A stretch of DNA of 64,000 nucleotides from Theristus sp. LFF4_11 (GCA_030248135.1 JASANC010004334.1:1-64000), one strand, 5' to 3'; positions 1 through 12,780 are shown, counted from the first letter of the stretch. A program made the numbers and translations. Notes: a model not told the origin generated them from the sequence alone.

Positions 1-1310
1 TTAGTTTTAAAATTTAACGAATTTCAAGCATGATTAAACGGCTGAAATGGTCGTAAACCTCACCATTTTTTTCTTTTTCTTCCTGAGTTCAACTTAAAAC
101 TGCTGTAACTCAGGAATGCAACTGGTCCCCGGTCCAAATTTTTGTACACTGTTTTCCCTGTATAATAGAAACCTTCATGCAAAAATTCAGCCAAATTCAT
201 TCATTGGGCGCACCTACAGAGCAGTTTCAAATTTCTCAATATGCAAAAATGGTGAGGTTTACGACCATTTCAGCCGTTTAATCATGCTTGACATTTGTTA
301 AATTTTAAAACTAATTGCAGCAACGTGTTTAGGAGGTTGAAAAACATATTGTTACTTTGTTTAGAGCGATAAAAATGCAAAATGAATGGCTAGCGAATCG
401 ACAAACTTCAGTTTTTTTTCGAAAATGACCACTTTTTCTTCCTGAGTTCAAATTAAAACTGCTGTAACTCAGGAATGCAACTGGTCCCCGGTCCAAATTT
501 TTGTACACTGTTTTCCCTGTATAATAGAAACCTTCATGCAAAAATTCAGCCAAATTCATTCATTGGGCGCACCTACAGAGCAGTTTCGAATTTGACTGTA
601 TGTAAAAATGCTGAAGTTTACGATTATTTCAGTTGTTTAATCAAGCCCAAAACTTAATCAACAAGAAACTAATTGCAGCAACGTATTTAGGAGGTTTAAA
701 AACATATTGTTACTTTGTTTAGAGCGATAAAAATGCAAAATGAATGGCTAGCGAATCTAAAAACTTCAGTTTTTTTTCGAAAATGACCACTTTTTCTTCC
801 TGAGTTCAACTTAAAACTGCTGTAACTCAGGAATGCAACTGGTCCCCGGTCCAAATTTTTGTACACTGTTTTCCCTGTATAATAGAAACCTTCATGCAAA
901 AATTCAGCCAAATTCATTCATTGGGCGCACCTACAGAGCAGTTTCAAATTTCTCAATATGCAAAAATGGTGAGGTTTACGAATATTTCAGCCGTTTAATC
1001 ATGCTTGAAATTTGTTAAATTTTAAAACTAATTGCAGCAACGTGTTTAGGAGGTTGAAAAACATATTGTTACTTTGTTTAGAGCGATAAAAATGCAAAAT
1101 GAATGGCTAGAGAATCGAAAAACTTCAGTTTTTTTTCGAAAATGACCACTTTTTCTTCCTGAGTTCAACTTAAAACTGCTGTAACTCAGGAATGCAACTG
1201 GTCCCCGGTCCAAATTTTTGTACACTGTTTTCCCTGTATAATAGAAACCTTCATGCCAAAATTCAGCCAAATTCATTCATTGGGCGCACCTACAGAGCAT
1301 TTTGAATTTT
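1..1310 (+). repeat. ~358-bp satellite units
   Basis: Tandem units of about 358 bp: the marker aggaggtt recurs at 331, 689 and 1048. Each unit contains the phrases aactggtccccggtccaa and ttcattcattgggcgcacc. Units differ by a few substitutions. The same family fills 7370-8690 in inverse orientation and 30996-32340 in this orientation. Confidence 0.95.
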
Positions 1311-2164
1311 GAGAATTTTGTCAAAAAGCATCATGTTTAAACAGCTGCAGCAAACATGTGCAACAAACATTCATTCTTGACGAATTATGGCTCAGAAGTT
1401 AGCCCAATATGTTGCCAATGTACGACTCAAATTTCAGCCAAATTCGTTTAACCACTAGCCAATGGTGACAATTTTCCGAACATGCCTTAAAATTGGGGTC
1501 CAAAAATGACCTCCTCCAAAAATAGGGTACCTCATTAAAAAGGCCACAGCGGACGTGTTTTTGGACCGATTGGGCTGAAAATTCGTTTTTGACCTGCAAA
1601 ATGAATATACTTAACTGTGTTAAAATTTGAGCCAATTCGGAGACAAGTCAAAAATCTAGACTGTCCACTGTGGGGCGATTTTTCGGCGGAAGGCCTCATA
1701 TATATCTGCTCGTTTCATTTTTGTTGCGTACACTTTCGTGTTCTTTTGGGGATTCTATTGCTGCCCAGCTGCAACGTGCAAACTGATCAACAGTGTAGGA
1801 TTAACCTGTCGAGCTGTGTTGTCAATGTGATTCAATTAAAAGTCGATGTTCTCTGCCTCAAAATTCAATTTGTCAAACTTGTTTGTGCACTGAGTTTATT
1901 TATGAAAAAGAAATCTCAAAATTTTTCTTCCTTGCTATACGTCAGTTTTTGCTTTGTGAACATATTTTCTTTCTTGCATTATTTATTTCTCATTTTTGCG
2001 GTGGCGAATGGCAACTGAATTCACACACGTGTCACAATGCAGTCAGGCAACTGTTGTTATGCTAGTTTTATTATTTCAGCTGGTTACTAGGCACAAACAA
2101 GCCTCACAACTGTGCACTGTATCGGCATGTGTGCACATGTATCCTTCTTTGCTAGTTAATTTCG
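1..2164 (+). repeat. Left arm of a giant inverted repeat
   Basis: This segment is the near-perfect reverse complement of 6522-8680 (base 1 pairs with about base 8680). The match ends near 2164, where the left arm continues into unrelated sequence. The outer part is satellite units, the inner part (about 1310-2164) unique-looking repeat sequence. Small ORFs in it are identical between arms and resemble no protein I know. The arm may extend left of the window. Confidence 0.95.
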
Positions 2165-3758
2165 CGTTGTTATGAATTTTCATTTCTAATTTCTATCCTC
2201 CATTCCTTTGTCTTTTTTGTTGTGCTTTACTTGTTTTATAACCCTCATGACGTTCCGTAACAAACTTCTTTTGCCATCATTTATCATAATCGATTCAGCC
2301 TTTCTGCAAAACGTCTCATTCTCTTTTTCGTCGTGCTTCTTTCTGTTCCAAAAAACTGCTTTCATTGCGATGGTATGTTTATCAAGATGGTCATTGTTAT
2401 ATGTGGGACATTTACTGATAAGAGATGATATGATATCGTGACTTTTATATTTCACAAGTTGCAAAGATAGTCATTCGATCGATCCTTTCTCTTTTTTACC
2501 ATGTGTTTACCACGAAAATAATAATTGAAATTTGTTTTGTCTGGATTGATTTTTGAATATTTTAATCTCATGGTATTGATTGATTGTTCTGGTCTGGCCT
2601 GGTGGTGCGATGTTTTTATTATTAAGTTATTATTTGTTGGAGAGACGTGTTTCAAACGGTGGTTCATGTGTGTGCTTTCACTGAATTTTGTGCATTTGTG
2701 ATACGCGAACGCTGTAATTATGTAGTGGTATGTAGGGAGAACGGGTTTCCATAGAAATAAATTGAAAAAAAAGAATATCCTGTTTTTGCCTGCCAGAAAG
2801 CTGAGCCATAATATTGGGATAGCATTGCAGTATTTTTTTATATTGACGTCGGTGCAGCTCATTTTGAAAGCGACGTTATTGCCATTGTCGCCGCCGCCTT
2901 GCCACAAACGACACCACATACACCCAGCATTCATTCGTTGTTTGTTTACATGATTCGAGTTTATCAAACCAGGCGTTGCCGTTAAAATACAGGCGAGTCA
3001 AAACGGCCAACATCACTGCAGGTGAACTGTATATGTGTGGGACACGTGTTGTTTTGCACGGCGCCGCAGGTTTTCCGATTGTTATTTTCCATAGTAAAAA
3101 TATGCTTATCGAGCGCTTTCCCAGCACAACGCACAAACATTCATGTTCATTTTTGCATCCGCGATTGATGTTGCTCGCGTGTCTGTTGAGCTAGCTAGCA
3201 GCTAGCCTGGCAGTCTCCTTTCCGCTGTTGATGTTTGTCCTGTCATAGCACGCTCTCAGTCGTTCGATTTGCGCCATAATTTTTACACGGTTTATTCAGG
3301 TTTATTCGCTGAACGCGTATCTATTTTTTTTGATAAAACCAGATAAAACTGAAAGCTGTTTTCTATGTAGCACATTTGTCCGAAAATTCTAGTTAAGATT
3401 TGCGAAAAAAGTCCAGGAAGCCGAGGTGTGCGGTCATAAAATATTGCGGGGTCTTTGCTCAATTGGTTGCTTTTGCTTGCTGCTGCATTATCAGCTAACG
3501 ACGTAGTACACAAAGTTGCGTATATCAACTCTAAAACTTTTTACGTGCAAACATGTTGGTTTTGAGCAATTTGCGCCTTCAATCCACGCATCACATGCCA
3601 CTGAAACACTTGCACCTGTGTGTGGACAAAATGTACAGCGCTTCATAAATTTTCGTGTGACTGTGTGACAATCAGCACGTGAAGCCGGCGTTGAATGTCT
3701 GCTTTCAGAAATCACCAGTTATCTGTCGGGTTCACTCACAGCTGGAACATACGCAGCA
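2165..3758. other. Spacer sequence with no supported gene
   Basis: First part of the spacer between the inverted-repeat arms. Mixed AT-rich sequence with only short ORFs on both strands. I see no domain, RNA gene or clear repeat here. Confidence 0.5.
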
Positions 3759-4973
3759 ATGGACAGTAACAGCACTCGACGTCACACATCGCCGGCGATT
3801 TCGATCGATCGGGAGCGCGAATTGCACGGCGACTGCAAACGGGCGCCAACGGAGGCGACACAGGTGCTCGGCATCTACTGGAACATCGACGCGTGTCGCG
3901 CGGACGCGTTGGCGGACAAATGTGAAACGGCGACAGTCACGGCGGAGACGGTGATTGCGAGCGTGCTGGACAGACTGACTGATGGCGCCACCACGGCGTC
4001 ACCAAGCGCATCGCCAACGGCGTCGTCGACGTGTCTGCGGCGATTCGTGGTCGCGCACAGCAAGGCGATGTGCGCCGCCGTGCCGAACAAACAGCAGAAA
4101 CGCCTGCGCAGGGTGCGCACGTCTTGCTGCCACACTCGTCTTGCACAAACATGCTTCGGAATTATCTGCTTCAGTGTCTGTTTTCACGCGGCAATTTTTA
4201 GAACATTCCGAAGTGACATTGTCCTGAGTCACTTGGGGACATTTATTGAAGTGCCGCATCAAAACAGGAAACAGGTTTCTATTTGCACGTCGGCACCCGA
4301 ACGCCATACACCGATTGGTGATCTGAGAGCGGATTCTACCAACAGGAAAATTGTTCAGCAGAAGTCCGTTGTGTTTTTCAGGTGTGAAGCAGAAGGGTGT
4401 GTTTTTCTTGTGCAACGATCTGAACAACCGTGTTTGTAGATGTCAGCGGACGGGCAGGACCTGATCCGTGTGCGTGTGCAGCGCGCTGCACCGTTTGACA
4501 TCGAGTACACCAGTTGCTCGGCAGCCGCCATGGACTCCGCCGATCAGATGCTCCTGAAGAAGGCGTCCAAGCTGGTGGCGCTCGTCATGAAACAGGGCGC
4601 CCATCAGTCGGTGCACTTCGCCTTCATCGGAGGTCAGTCGACAAACAGTCTCCTTGGGTGCGGTGTATATTTCTTTGAATCCGTCACTTCTCGGCAATAC
4701 ACAAAGCTCGCGAAACGTTTTTCTTTTTTTGTGGGCTCAATGTTATTTGGTTAAAGGTGACACCTTTAAAGAAACATACTGTACCGCAAAAAAGCAACCA
4801 GCAGTGGCCGCTGATGAATGCGCGCGTCAATGCAACAGTATTAGCGTTATAATGTGCAGTGTCGGCGGGTGTGTTGAAGTGCACGTTGCCCCTGTTGCGG
4901 CACACCATCCAGCGAACGCATGCAGAGTGCTGCGCGGCCACGTTGCTCGTGACGCTCATTGGACAGCTGGATC
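3759..4973 (+). CDS. Possible spliced NYN/PIN-like domain gene (fragment)
   Basis: Candidate exon 1 opens at ATG 3759 and runs to about 4117; it contains LGIYWNIDAC, reminiscent of the WDIENC-type acidic motif of NYN (MARF1-like) ribonuclease domains. A second exon probably starts after the acceptor at 4440 and carries SADQMLLKKASKLV followed by VHFAFIGG before a GTCAGT donor near 4632, like the later NYN strand-helix elements. A third exon may end at the GTGACC near 4974. Codon use is GC-rich like the host genes in this window. It lies in the spacer of the inverted repeat. I could not find a complete reading frame, so this may be a captured gene fragment; the family call is tentative. Confidence 0.35.
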
Positions 4974-6521
4974 AGGTGACCTGACTCCTGACGCACTGGG
5001 CACACCACTTTCAATTGAAAATTCACGCAACGACATGACAAACACACTGATTGCTTTACACAAGCGTCTGGTGCAATCTAACCGATGAACCAATTACCAA
5101 TTTCCGATCCATGTAGGATGTGCTCCAAAGTTCACACGGCTCTAATGAACGCCATGATTGTAGATGTAGACATTTGAAAACTGCATTTTACGAAGACGTC
5201 AATCAATAGAGTATGATGATTGCAGTACACCGACAGTGCGTTTGACTGTTGCACAAAATTGGCCTGGTCAAAGGAACTGTTGCAGCAGGCGCATCAGCCG
5301 CAGCCGCACCGCCAATCAACAGTGCACTTTTGATTATCACTCAGTTTCAGTTTTAAGGTTTTGTGATTTATTTATGGTGTGTGTACCACATCGAATGTGA
5401 TTTATTCATGATTCGGTGCATGATTCATTTTTCACTCGATAAAATGCATGCGAACGATTTGGGTGTTTGATAGAAATATGTACATTCTAATAAAGTTGAG
5501 ATGAAATTTCAATTAGTTTAATTATATTGTGATCGTTCAAACACGCAAACTTGAATCAACAATCACGCAATGTCGCTCACGCCCATCATCGCCCGGTCAT
5601 CCGGTCTGGTGAAACACTTTGGGAAGAAATAATAAAGTCATTGTTTTCTTTGTGAAATGGACCTCCTTAATGTAATGGTTATCACTCTAGACTGCCGAAA
5701 CAATCCGAGCGGTTGTGTTTGAAGACGTGTGCGTGACAAGGATTTATGCGTGTGTGTGTGTCTCACAGTTAAATATCAATCTCTTTTATTTATTGTTATT
5801 CAGTTCGTCGATAAAACGGCCAGTCCTCTTTTCTTTCTTTTCTCTTTTACTTCGTTAATCCGGTCAGTTCACTTTTTAGTACGAAACAATGAATTGGTTA
5901 ACAAAACGGGACCTGGATAAAACGAAACGAATAAATAATAAAATCGGTGGACTGGGTTAGGACTGAGCAAATAAAACACGCTCCCAGCCCTTATAACACG
6001 ACAAACACCGTAACCCAACAACCTGCACACACAAAAGGTACACAAAAAGGCGGCTGCTTAAACGTGCCATTACAGTACCTCCCCTTCACTTCGTGACTGC
6101 CACTGTCACGACAAGACGGTGCCGGTCAATGAAGTGTCAGTTCGGCTGAACGCACGTCCAGAACAGCCTCAATAAAACAAACAACAATACAACAAAACTA
6201 AATCACAACCAAACAACATTCAAAACAAAACACACATAAACTCAGAACAATTAGAAAGACAACTCAAATCACTTCAAAGCACCGTACAAAACAACCAAAA
6301 ACACGAAACAGTAAAACTAAACGAGACACAACACAAAACAATTCAAAACCAATGTCACTAACACCCTGAGACTCTGACATTCCACCGGAAAGCAAAACAA
6401 TTAGCACCAAGAAAGAAAACCCTGGAAGACAACAAACACAGAAAAAGCACTTTGAACTTTATGACTATTGCACTTTGGGTTGTACGAGATCTTGAACTAT
6501 TGTGGCCTGCAATAAACAGAC
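4974..6521. other. Spacer remainder
   Basis: AT-rich sequence without a convincing coding region. A short in-frame piece ending at two stops near 5631 could be the last exon of the gene upstream. From about 6000 to 6460 the plus strand is very A/C-rich with repeated caaaac-type words, as in retroelement leader or tail remnants, but I see no ends, primer-binding site or coding domain. Confidence 0.4.
5658..5730 (+). tRNA. tRNA-Gln-like sequence, degenerate
   Basis: GTAATGGTTATCACTCTAGA and the following AATCCGAGC resemble the D arm, anticodon stem and T-arm start of eukaryotic tRNA-Gln, but the anticodon loop and the T loop are eroded and the acceptor stem does not pair. Most likely a tRNA pseudogene or the head of a SINE. 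Confidence 0.35.
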
Positions 6522-8680
6522 AAAATTAACTAGCAAAGAAGGATACATGTGCACACATGCCGATACAGTGCACAGTTGTGAGGCTTGTTTGTGCCTAGTA
6601 ACCAGCTGAAATAATAAAACTAGCATAACAACAGTTGCCTGACTGCATTGTGACACGTGTGTGAATTCAGTTGCCATTCGCCACCGCAAAAATGAGAAAT
6701 AAATAATGCAAGAAAGAAAATATGTTCACAAAGCAAAAACTGACGTATAGCAAGGAAGAAAAATTTTGAGATTTCTTTTTCATAAATAAACTCAGTGCAC
6801 AAACAAGTTTGACAAATTGAATTTTGAGGCAGAGAACATCGACTTTTAATTGAATCACATTGACAACACAGCTCGACAGGTTAATCCTACACTGTTGATC
6901 AGTTTGCACGTTGCAGCTGGGCAGCAATAGAATCCCCAAAAGAACACGAAAGTGTACGCAACAAAAATGAAACGAGCAGATATATATGAGGCCTTCCGCC
7001 GAAAAATCGCCCCACAGTGGACAGTCTAGATTTTTGACTTGTCTCCGAATTGGCTCAAATTTTAACACAGTTAAGTATATTCATTTTGCAGGTCAAAAAC
7101 GAATTTTCAGCCCAATCGGTCCAAAAACACGTCCGCTGTGGCCTTTTTAATGAGGTACCCTATTTTTGGAGGAGGTCATTTTTGGACCCCAATTTTAAGG
7201 CATGTTCGGAAAATTGTCACCATTGGCTAGTGGTTAAACGAATTTGGCTGAAATTTGAGTCGTACATTGGCAACATATTGGGCTAACTTCTGAGCCATAA
7301 GTCGTCAAGAATGAATGTTGCACATGTTTGCTGCAGCTGTTTAAACATGATGCTTTTTGACAAAATTCTCAAAATTCAAAATGCTCTGTAGGTGCGCCCA
7401 ATGAATGAATTTGGCTGAATTTTGGCATGAAGGTTTCTATTATACAGGGAAAACAGTGTACAAAAATTTGGACCGGGGACCAGTTGCATTCCTGAGTTAC
7501 AGCAGTTTTAAGTTGAACTCAGGAAGAAAAAGTGGTCATTTTCGAAAAAAAAACTGAAGTTTTTCGATTCTCTAGCCATTCATTTTGCATTTTTATCGCT
7601 CTAAACAAAGTAACAATATGTTTTTCAACCTCCTAAACACGTTGCTGCAATTAGTTTTAAAATTTAACAAATTTCAAGCATGATTAAACGGCTGAAATAT
7701 TCGTAAACCTCACCATTTTTGCATATTGAGAAATTTGAAACTGCTCTGTAGGTGCGCCCAATGAATGAATTTGGCTGAATTTTTGCATGAAGGTTTCTAT
7801 TATACAGGGAAAACAGTGTACAAAAATTTGGACCGGGGACCAGTTGCATTCCTGAGTTACAGCAGTTTTAAGTTGAACTCAGGAAGAAAAAGTGGTCATT
7901 TTCGAAAAAAACTGAAGTTTTTAGATTCGCTAGCCATTCATTTTGCATTTTTATCGCTCTAAACAAAGTAACAATATGTTTTTAAACCTCCTAAATACGT
8001 TGCTGCAATTAGTTTCTTGTTGATTAAGTTTTGGGCTTGATTAAACAACTGAAATAATCGTAAACTTCAGCATTTTTACATACAGTCAAATTCGAAACTG
8101 CTCTGTAGGTGCGCCCAATGAATGAATTTGGCTGAATTTTTGCATGAAGGTTTCTATTATACAGGGAAAACAGTGTACAAAAATTTGGACCGGGGACCAG
8201 TTGCATTCCTGAGTTACAGCAGTTTTAATTTGAACTCAGAAAGAAAAAGTGGTCATTTTCGAAAAAAAACTGAAGTTTGTCGATTCGCTAGCCATTCATT
8301 TTGCATTTTTATCGCTCTAAACAAAGTAACAATATGTTTTTCAACCTCCTAAACACGTTGCTGCAATTAGTTTTAAAATTTAACAAATGTCAAGCATGAT
8401 TAAACGGCTGAAATGGTCGTAAACCTCACCATTTTTGCATATTGAGAAATTTGAAACTGCTCTGTAGGTGCGCCCAATGAATGAATTTGGCTGAATTTTT
8501 GCATGAAGGTTTCTATTATACAGGGAAAACAGTGTACAAAAATTTGGACCGGGGACCAGTTGCATTCCTGAGTTACAGCAGTTTTAAGTTGAACTCAGGA
8601 AGAAAAAGAAAAAAATGGTGAGGTTTACGACCATTTCAGCCGTTTAATCATGCTTGAAATTCGTTAAATTTTAAAACTAA
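6522..8680 (-). repeat. Right arm of the giant inverted repeat
   Basis: Reverse complement of 1-2164. The inner boundary near 6522 matches the left arm's inner boundary. Arms differ by a few substitutions and short indels only, which suggests recent formation or ongoing gene conversion. Confidence 0.95.
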
Positions 8681-8693
8681 TTGCAGCAACGTA
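7370..8693 (-). repeat. ~358-bp satellite units, inverse orientation
   Basis: Satellite units as at 1-1310 but reverse complemented. Orientation flips at about 8607, after which about 85 bp read in the forward direction up to the Polinton insertion point. This short forward piece is the left flank of the array that continues at 30996. Confidence 0.9.
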
Positions 8694-8755
8694 AGTAGTG
8701 TGTCCCCCCCAATATTGTCATTTCACTATGAAAAAAACAGAGTTGCAGCAACGTA
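8688..8755 (+). repeat. Extra copy of the Polinton left tip and target site
   Basis: AACGTA (8688-8693) is followed by 47 bp of the element's left tip (8694-8740), then by a second gttgcagcaacgta (8742-8755) and the full left end at 8756. The tip is thus present twice in tandem, each preceded by the target sequence. Confidence 0.9.
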
Positions 8756-8921
8756 AGTAGTGTGTCCCCCCCAATATTGTCATTTCACTATGAAAAAAAC
8801 AGACCCCCCCTATGTCCCCCTGGTTACTTACACCATGGCCCCTCGCAAAACCGACAACGTCAAAGCCGTCACTGTCAAGGTCACACACGTCAAAACCGCC
8901 CCCCACTTACTGTCACCAGTT
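8756..8921 (+). repeat. Polinton left terminal inverted repeat
   Basis: Matches the reverse complement of 30825-30989 with only a few differences. The two copies diverge after ctgtcaccagtt. Confidence 0.95.
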
Positions 8922-8926
8922 ACGTC

Positions 8927-8935
8927 TATAAAAGG
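8927..8935 (+). promoter_or_regulatory. TATA box for the first Polinton gene
   Basis: TATAAAAGG sits just inside the left terminal repeat, 26 bp before the ATG at 8962. The sequence and spacing fit an RNA polymerase II core promoter with a very short leader. Confidence 0.75.
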
Positions 8936-8961
8936 AACCAGGGATTTCATTTGTAAGAAAG

Positions 8962-9255
8962 ATGGAGGAAAGTACGAAGAAAAAAGCGACAGTTATAATG
9001 GCAGCCGCTCCTCTATTTTCGCTGTGCATTTTGCTGACTCCTGTTTTGTCAATGTACGCAAACGTTCATGCGGTCATTCCGTTGGATACTATAGTGAGAC
9101 CGACTCATTTTTCAAATGGAACACAGTGTTTTCAAGATACGCTAGACGTTGTGAAACATTTTCTCGATGAGTTTTGCCAAAAGAATCGTAAATTGAACCG
9201 TGTTTTAATACACGATAGAATAAACAAGACTTTGTCTATCTTCCTGGAAGGGTGA
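8962..9255 (+). CDS. Small secreted or membrane-anchored protein, unknown
   Basis: A 97-residue protein starting at the first ATG after a TATA box. Residues 1-8 are charged (three lysines), then about 11-31 form a hydrophobic segment (IMAAAPLFSLCILLTPVLSM) fitting a signal peptide or signal anchor. The rest is a short polar domain with two cysteines and two N-glycosylation motifs (NGT, NKT). It reads toward the left end of the polymerase gene and stops about 80 bp from it. I do not recognise the family. Its place next to the terminal repeat, with its own promoter, suggests an accessory gene of the element. Confidence 0.6.
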   Translation: MEESTKKKATVIMAAAPLFSLCILLTPVLSMYANVHAVIPLDTIVRPTHFSNGTQCFQDTLDVVKHFLDEFCQKNRKLNRVLIHDRINKTLSIFLEG

Positions 9256-9335
9256 GCATTTTTTTAGCTCATTTTATCCAGGTACATATTACCATATATT
9301 TTATGGATGTTTTATCACATGTTATTATATGGGTA

Positions 9336-12165
9336 TCACTGCTGCCATCCGTACGGTAGTGTCGATCCGTCAGCCAGTAGACGCCGTTTGTTAATTGTCA
9401 CGCCCCATTTTTTCGTTTCTTCGGTGGTGATTACTTGCTGAGCATTTGTTCTGCGGATGACTGTCCGTGTGACGGGTACGCGATCTGATTGACGTGTCTG
9501 CAGGTACGATTGCACCATTCGTTTCATTGTTTCAAAGTTCAGCTGACGACCTTCTTCAGACTTTAGCGTAAACCCACGCACCTTCAATCGGTGTTCAAGA
9601 CTGCCGTCTTTGTGTTCAATTCGAATCGCATAGTTTTTACAGCCAGCACCAACAAATTCCGTAATTTTAGCGTTCGCCGGTATTTCATCGCTCATATCAC
9701 CGATATAATTGCCAAGTTTTGGTGTCCATTCGCCTGGTCTTGTTGTGAACAGAATGCTGTCTGTATCGGTATAAATGACGCGGCGGTCCAGCTTGCTAAG
9801 ATACTTGGTCCACATAAGGATTCGTGCGTGAGCGGCGACGAACGCTCCAATAAATATCGATTGAGTCGACGGTGGCTGCAAATGATCTTCCTTTTTGCGG
9901 TACCCGACAATTACCGTTTTGTCGTTTACGATTCGAACGTACGATAGTTTGTTATGTGTGTCGAAGACAATCTTGAAGAATTTTTCTGGCGTAGTGCAGA
10001 TTTGCACCCGAATTTTATCGGTTTTCACAAAACTTGCCCCAAGTTGAGTTGACAATCATTTTCGACAGCAACCGCATGCCGGGATTCAATTTAATTTTAG
10101 CTTTGTCCAGTATAATTCCTTTCTTTGCATATGTCGAAACATAGGTCTCCAGATCGATGTCCGTTGGCGGGTCAGACGATTCAAGTTTGAGCGTAATCCA
10201 TTTGGCCAGAAATTGTGTGAATATTCCCGATTTCAGATTAGTACCGTCGAACGTTTTTGTCTTTTTGAAATGGTAGACGCACTGAATGTTGTCGAACTCA
10301 TAACCGTGCTGGATAGCCAGCGCCACTTCCATTGTCGTCCACGATCCAATAATGGCTCGCTCGAAACGATCGTGCGTACAGTTATCCTGATTTTGTTCTA
10401 CGACACATTTCCGACACAACGCGAAATACAGACGGCCGTTGTGTCTCATGGGCAGAATCGGATGGTAAAGCTGTTTCGGGGGGAACACACGCAGACGGAT
10501 GACGCCGCAATAACTGGATGGATGTGAAAAGTTGCTCGTAATGACTTCCGGGTATCCGTATCCGAATGTTGCAGTGGCATGACAGTGTGGGTAGAGCGAA
10601 ATAATATCAAAATAATCCAGTCGACAGCAACTGTTGTCCTTGATTGCATTATACAGTTCGACACGACCGCCGTACAAACAGTCGGACGGGAACAGCGACT
10701 GCGTGTTGACTTCAGTAGTGTTGTAATAATGTCGGAATTGTGTATTCTGTTGAATTTCACGATCAATTTCATGCTCCCAGTACGAGACAACTGGTGCAAT
10801 CGTCGACAAGAATGCTTCGCGCTGTTTAGTTCTATCGTAGAGTTCTGCCATGGTATGTCCGTTAATTTTACTGCTCCTATCGGGATTACACTTGACGCAG
10901 CCATGATAATGACATCCGTTTACTTCGTAGATTTTTGCTATTTTGCCGTTTCGGTCCAGCACTGCACCGTCAACCGTATATCGTCCAATCTGTTTTTCGC
11001 CGCCTGGCGATTCGGCCGTATGAATGGTTTCGCCGTTTTGCTGAGCTAGCCAGCGAAGCCATACAAGCGCTTTGCGTGATTGACGTGGATTTCGCAGCAG
11101 ACCATTGACGGGTATAATCGGAAGGGAGTTTGGTTCCATGTAATTCACCAAGTAATCCATCTGCGTGGCGCCGGCTAAAGTAACACTGTTCTGGAACATA
11201 TCCATTCCAGTCTGTTCGAAATACAGTTTTCGTAGCTTGCAAATAGCCATGCGAAGTATATCGCAGTCGTTCTCAGTATAAGTTAGAAGTTCATTTTGCA
11301 TGTCCCACGGATACTTCGTTCCGTCCACCACTTGGTCACTTTGTCACGTTCGCTAGCACTCATTTTTTTGGTAATAAATTCAGTCAGGGGTGGAATTTCT
11401 CCTACAGTGTTCAGCAGATGTGACTGTTGCGGCTGTAAATTATTCTCCACCATCCATCGAAGAATAAATATTCCATCGAATCCACGCATGTTATGTGCGA
11501 AGCAAATTGTCTTGCCACGTTTTTTTGTCAGCCACTTGCAGAATTGGTCAAGACATTCAGTTCCCGAGAATACGTGTTGCGGTGCTTCGCCACATTTTTT
11601 GCAAGTACGGTTTTTTTTCGAGTACTCATCTTGACAGTCATCACAAAAAAGTTGCGCTACACAGAATAGCGGTTGATGAATGTAACTTTTTTCTGTCAAA
11701 CGAGTGTTTTGGCTGGTTTCAAAATCGAAGACAATCATTTTGACGGGTCCGCAGTTCGGTTTAGGTTTACGGATGAAACATTTGTGAGTTTTATCGTTTT
11801 CACGTGGCTGGCGACAGAGGCGACAGAAGCCAGAAAATCCGCATTTGTGTTTGTTTTTCCTTGTGGAAATGAGTTTTTGGCAGTTTGGACATATCTTGAG
11901 CCGCTGACAGAGCGGGCGTCTGTTGTTTTTAGTTGATTTGTGATTTGCGTAGCACGTCTGGCTGACAAAAGTTCGTCGACATTCACTGCATTGACGCATC
12001 ATATCCGGCACACACGGAGGCGTGGCTTTACAATGTTCGCATTGGGAGCTGCATTGATGATTTTCGAATCTGTCGTATCCCTTCCAGCATGCGGTACAAT
12101 AGTATCTTTTTCCAAAGTATGTGCGAATCGATGTAATTATCGAATCATGCGGATGCGCGAGCGAG
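9336..12165 (-). pseudogene. polB: Protein-primed DNA polymerase B, exonuclease and polymerase parts (frameshifted)
   Basis: Reads leftward. From about 12165 a Cys/His-rich zinc-binding stretch (CxxC pairs, e.g. CSQCEHC and CPNC) leads to exonuclease motif I (VFDFETS), motif II (FAHNMRGFDG) and, after a frame change near 11310, motif III (YTENDCDIL). Then come polymerase motif A (DYFDIISLYP) and motif B (NSTWGKF), and, after a second frame change near 10035, motif C (YTDTDS). All catalytic motifs survive, in the order known for Polinton pPolB. The first and last parts share a frame and the middle is shifted, so the two indels compensate. They could be real mutations or assembly errors. The N-terminal third lies at 15205-16082, beyond an insertion. 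Confidence 0.93.
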
Positions 12166-12430
12166 CGCAGCGAGCGGAGAGCGCATCACGCATTATATGG
12201 CTGAATATTCCCTCGCGCGCTTTTTTCAAATTTGCTCGCTGCCTCCAGCGAGCATACTATAAGCTACAAACCTGCTCCTGTGCACACGAAACGAACACCC
12301 AAAGTTGTGCTTGGAGCCGCGAAAAAAATTTTATCCGACTACTTTTCATACGCTGTAGACAGGAATAACCTATTCTGAAATTTATGTTACTTATTTTCCT
12401 TGGTATTTTTTTTCAGGTATGTAATCAACA

Positions 12431-12780
12431 TGTGTTCGCCCTTTCAATTTTTACCTGCGACACTTTCACAGTCGAACAAAAATGTTTCCTGGGGTAATTT
12501 CATCCGTAGATTTTGCTCTTTGGGTTAATTTTTTGCCCCGACCTTGTTTTTGGGTAAAAATTGGGCATTTTTAAAAGTTCGCAGGGTTTTCACCTGGTTT
12601 TAAGTGTTCGCCCTTTCAATTTTTAGCTGGGACACTTTCACAGTTGAACAAAAATGTTTCCTAGGGTAATTTCATCCGTAGATTCTGAAAATTTAGTTTA
12701 TTTTTTTGCCAGGGCATTTTTTAGGTCAAAATTGTGCATTTTTTAAAGTTGGTAGCATTTTGACTGGGTATCAGTTTTTC
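12431..12780 (+). repeat. ~175-bp tandem repeat, two copies
   Basis: gtgttcgccctttcaattt starts at about 12431 and again at about 12605. Copies share acactttcacag and tcatccgtaga. Part of the insertion in the polymerase gene. Confidence 0.85.

Noticed and set aside
329..1276. Repeated ~60-78-residue ORFs in the satellite units (MNLAEFLHEGFYY and MQLVPGPNFC types)
   Set aside because: Both strands are open equally, the frame is lost in some units, and neither resembles a known protein; they follow the satellite, not selection.
9591..11634. Plus-strand ORFs over the polymerase gene
   Set aside because: Shadows of the minus-strand reading, which carries exonuclease and polymerase motifs in order.
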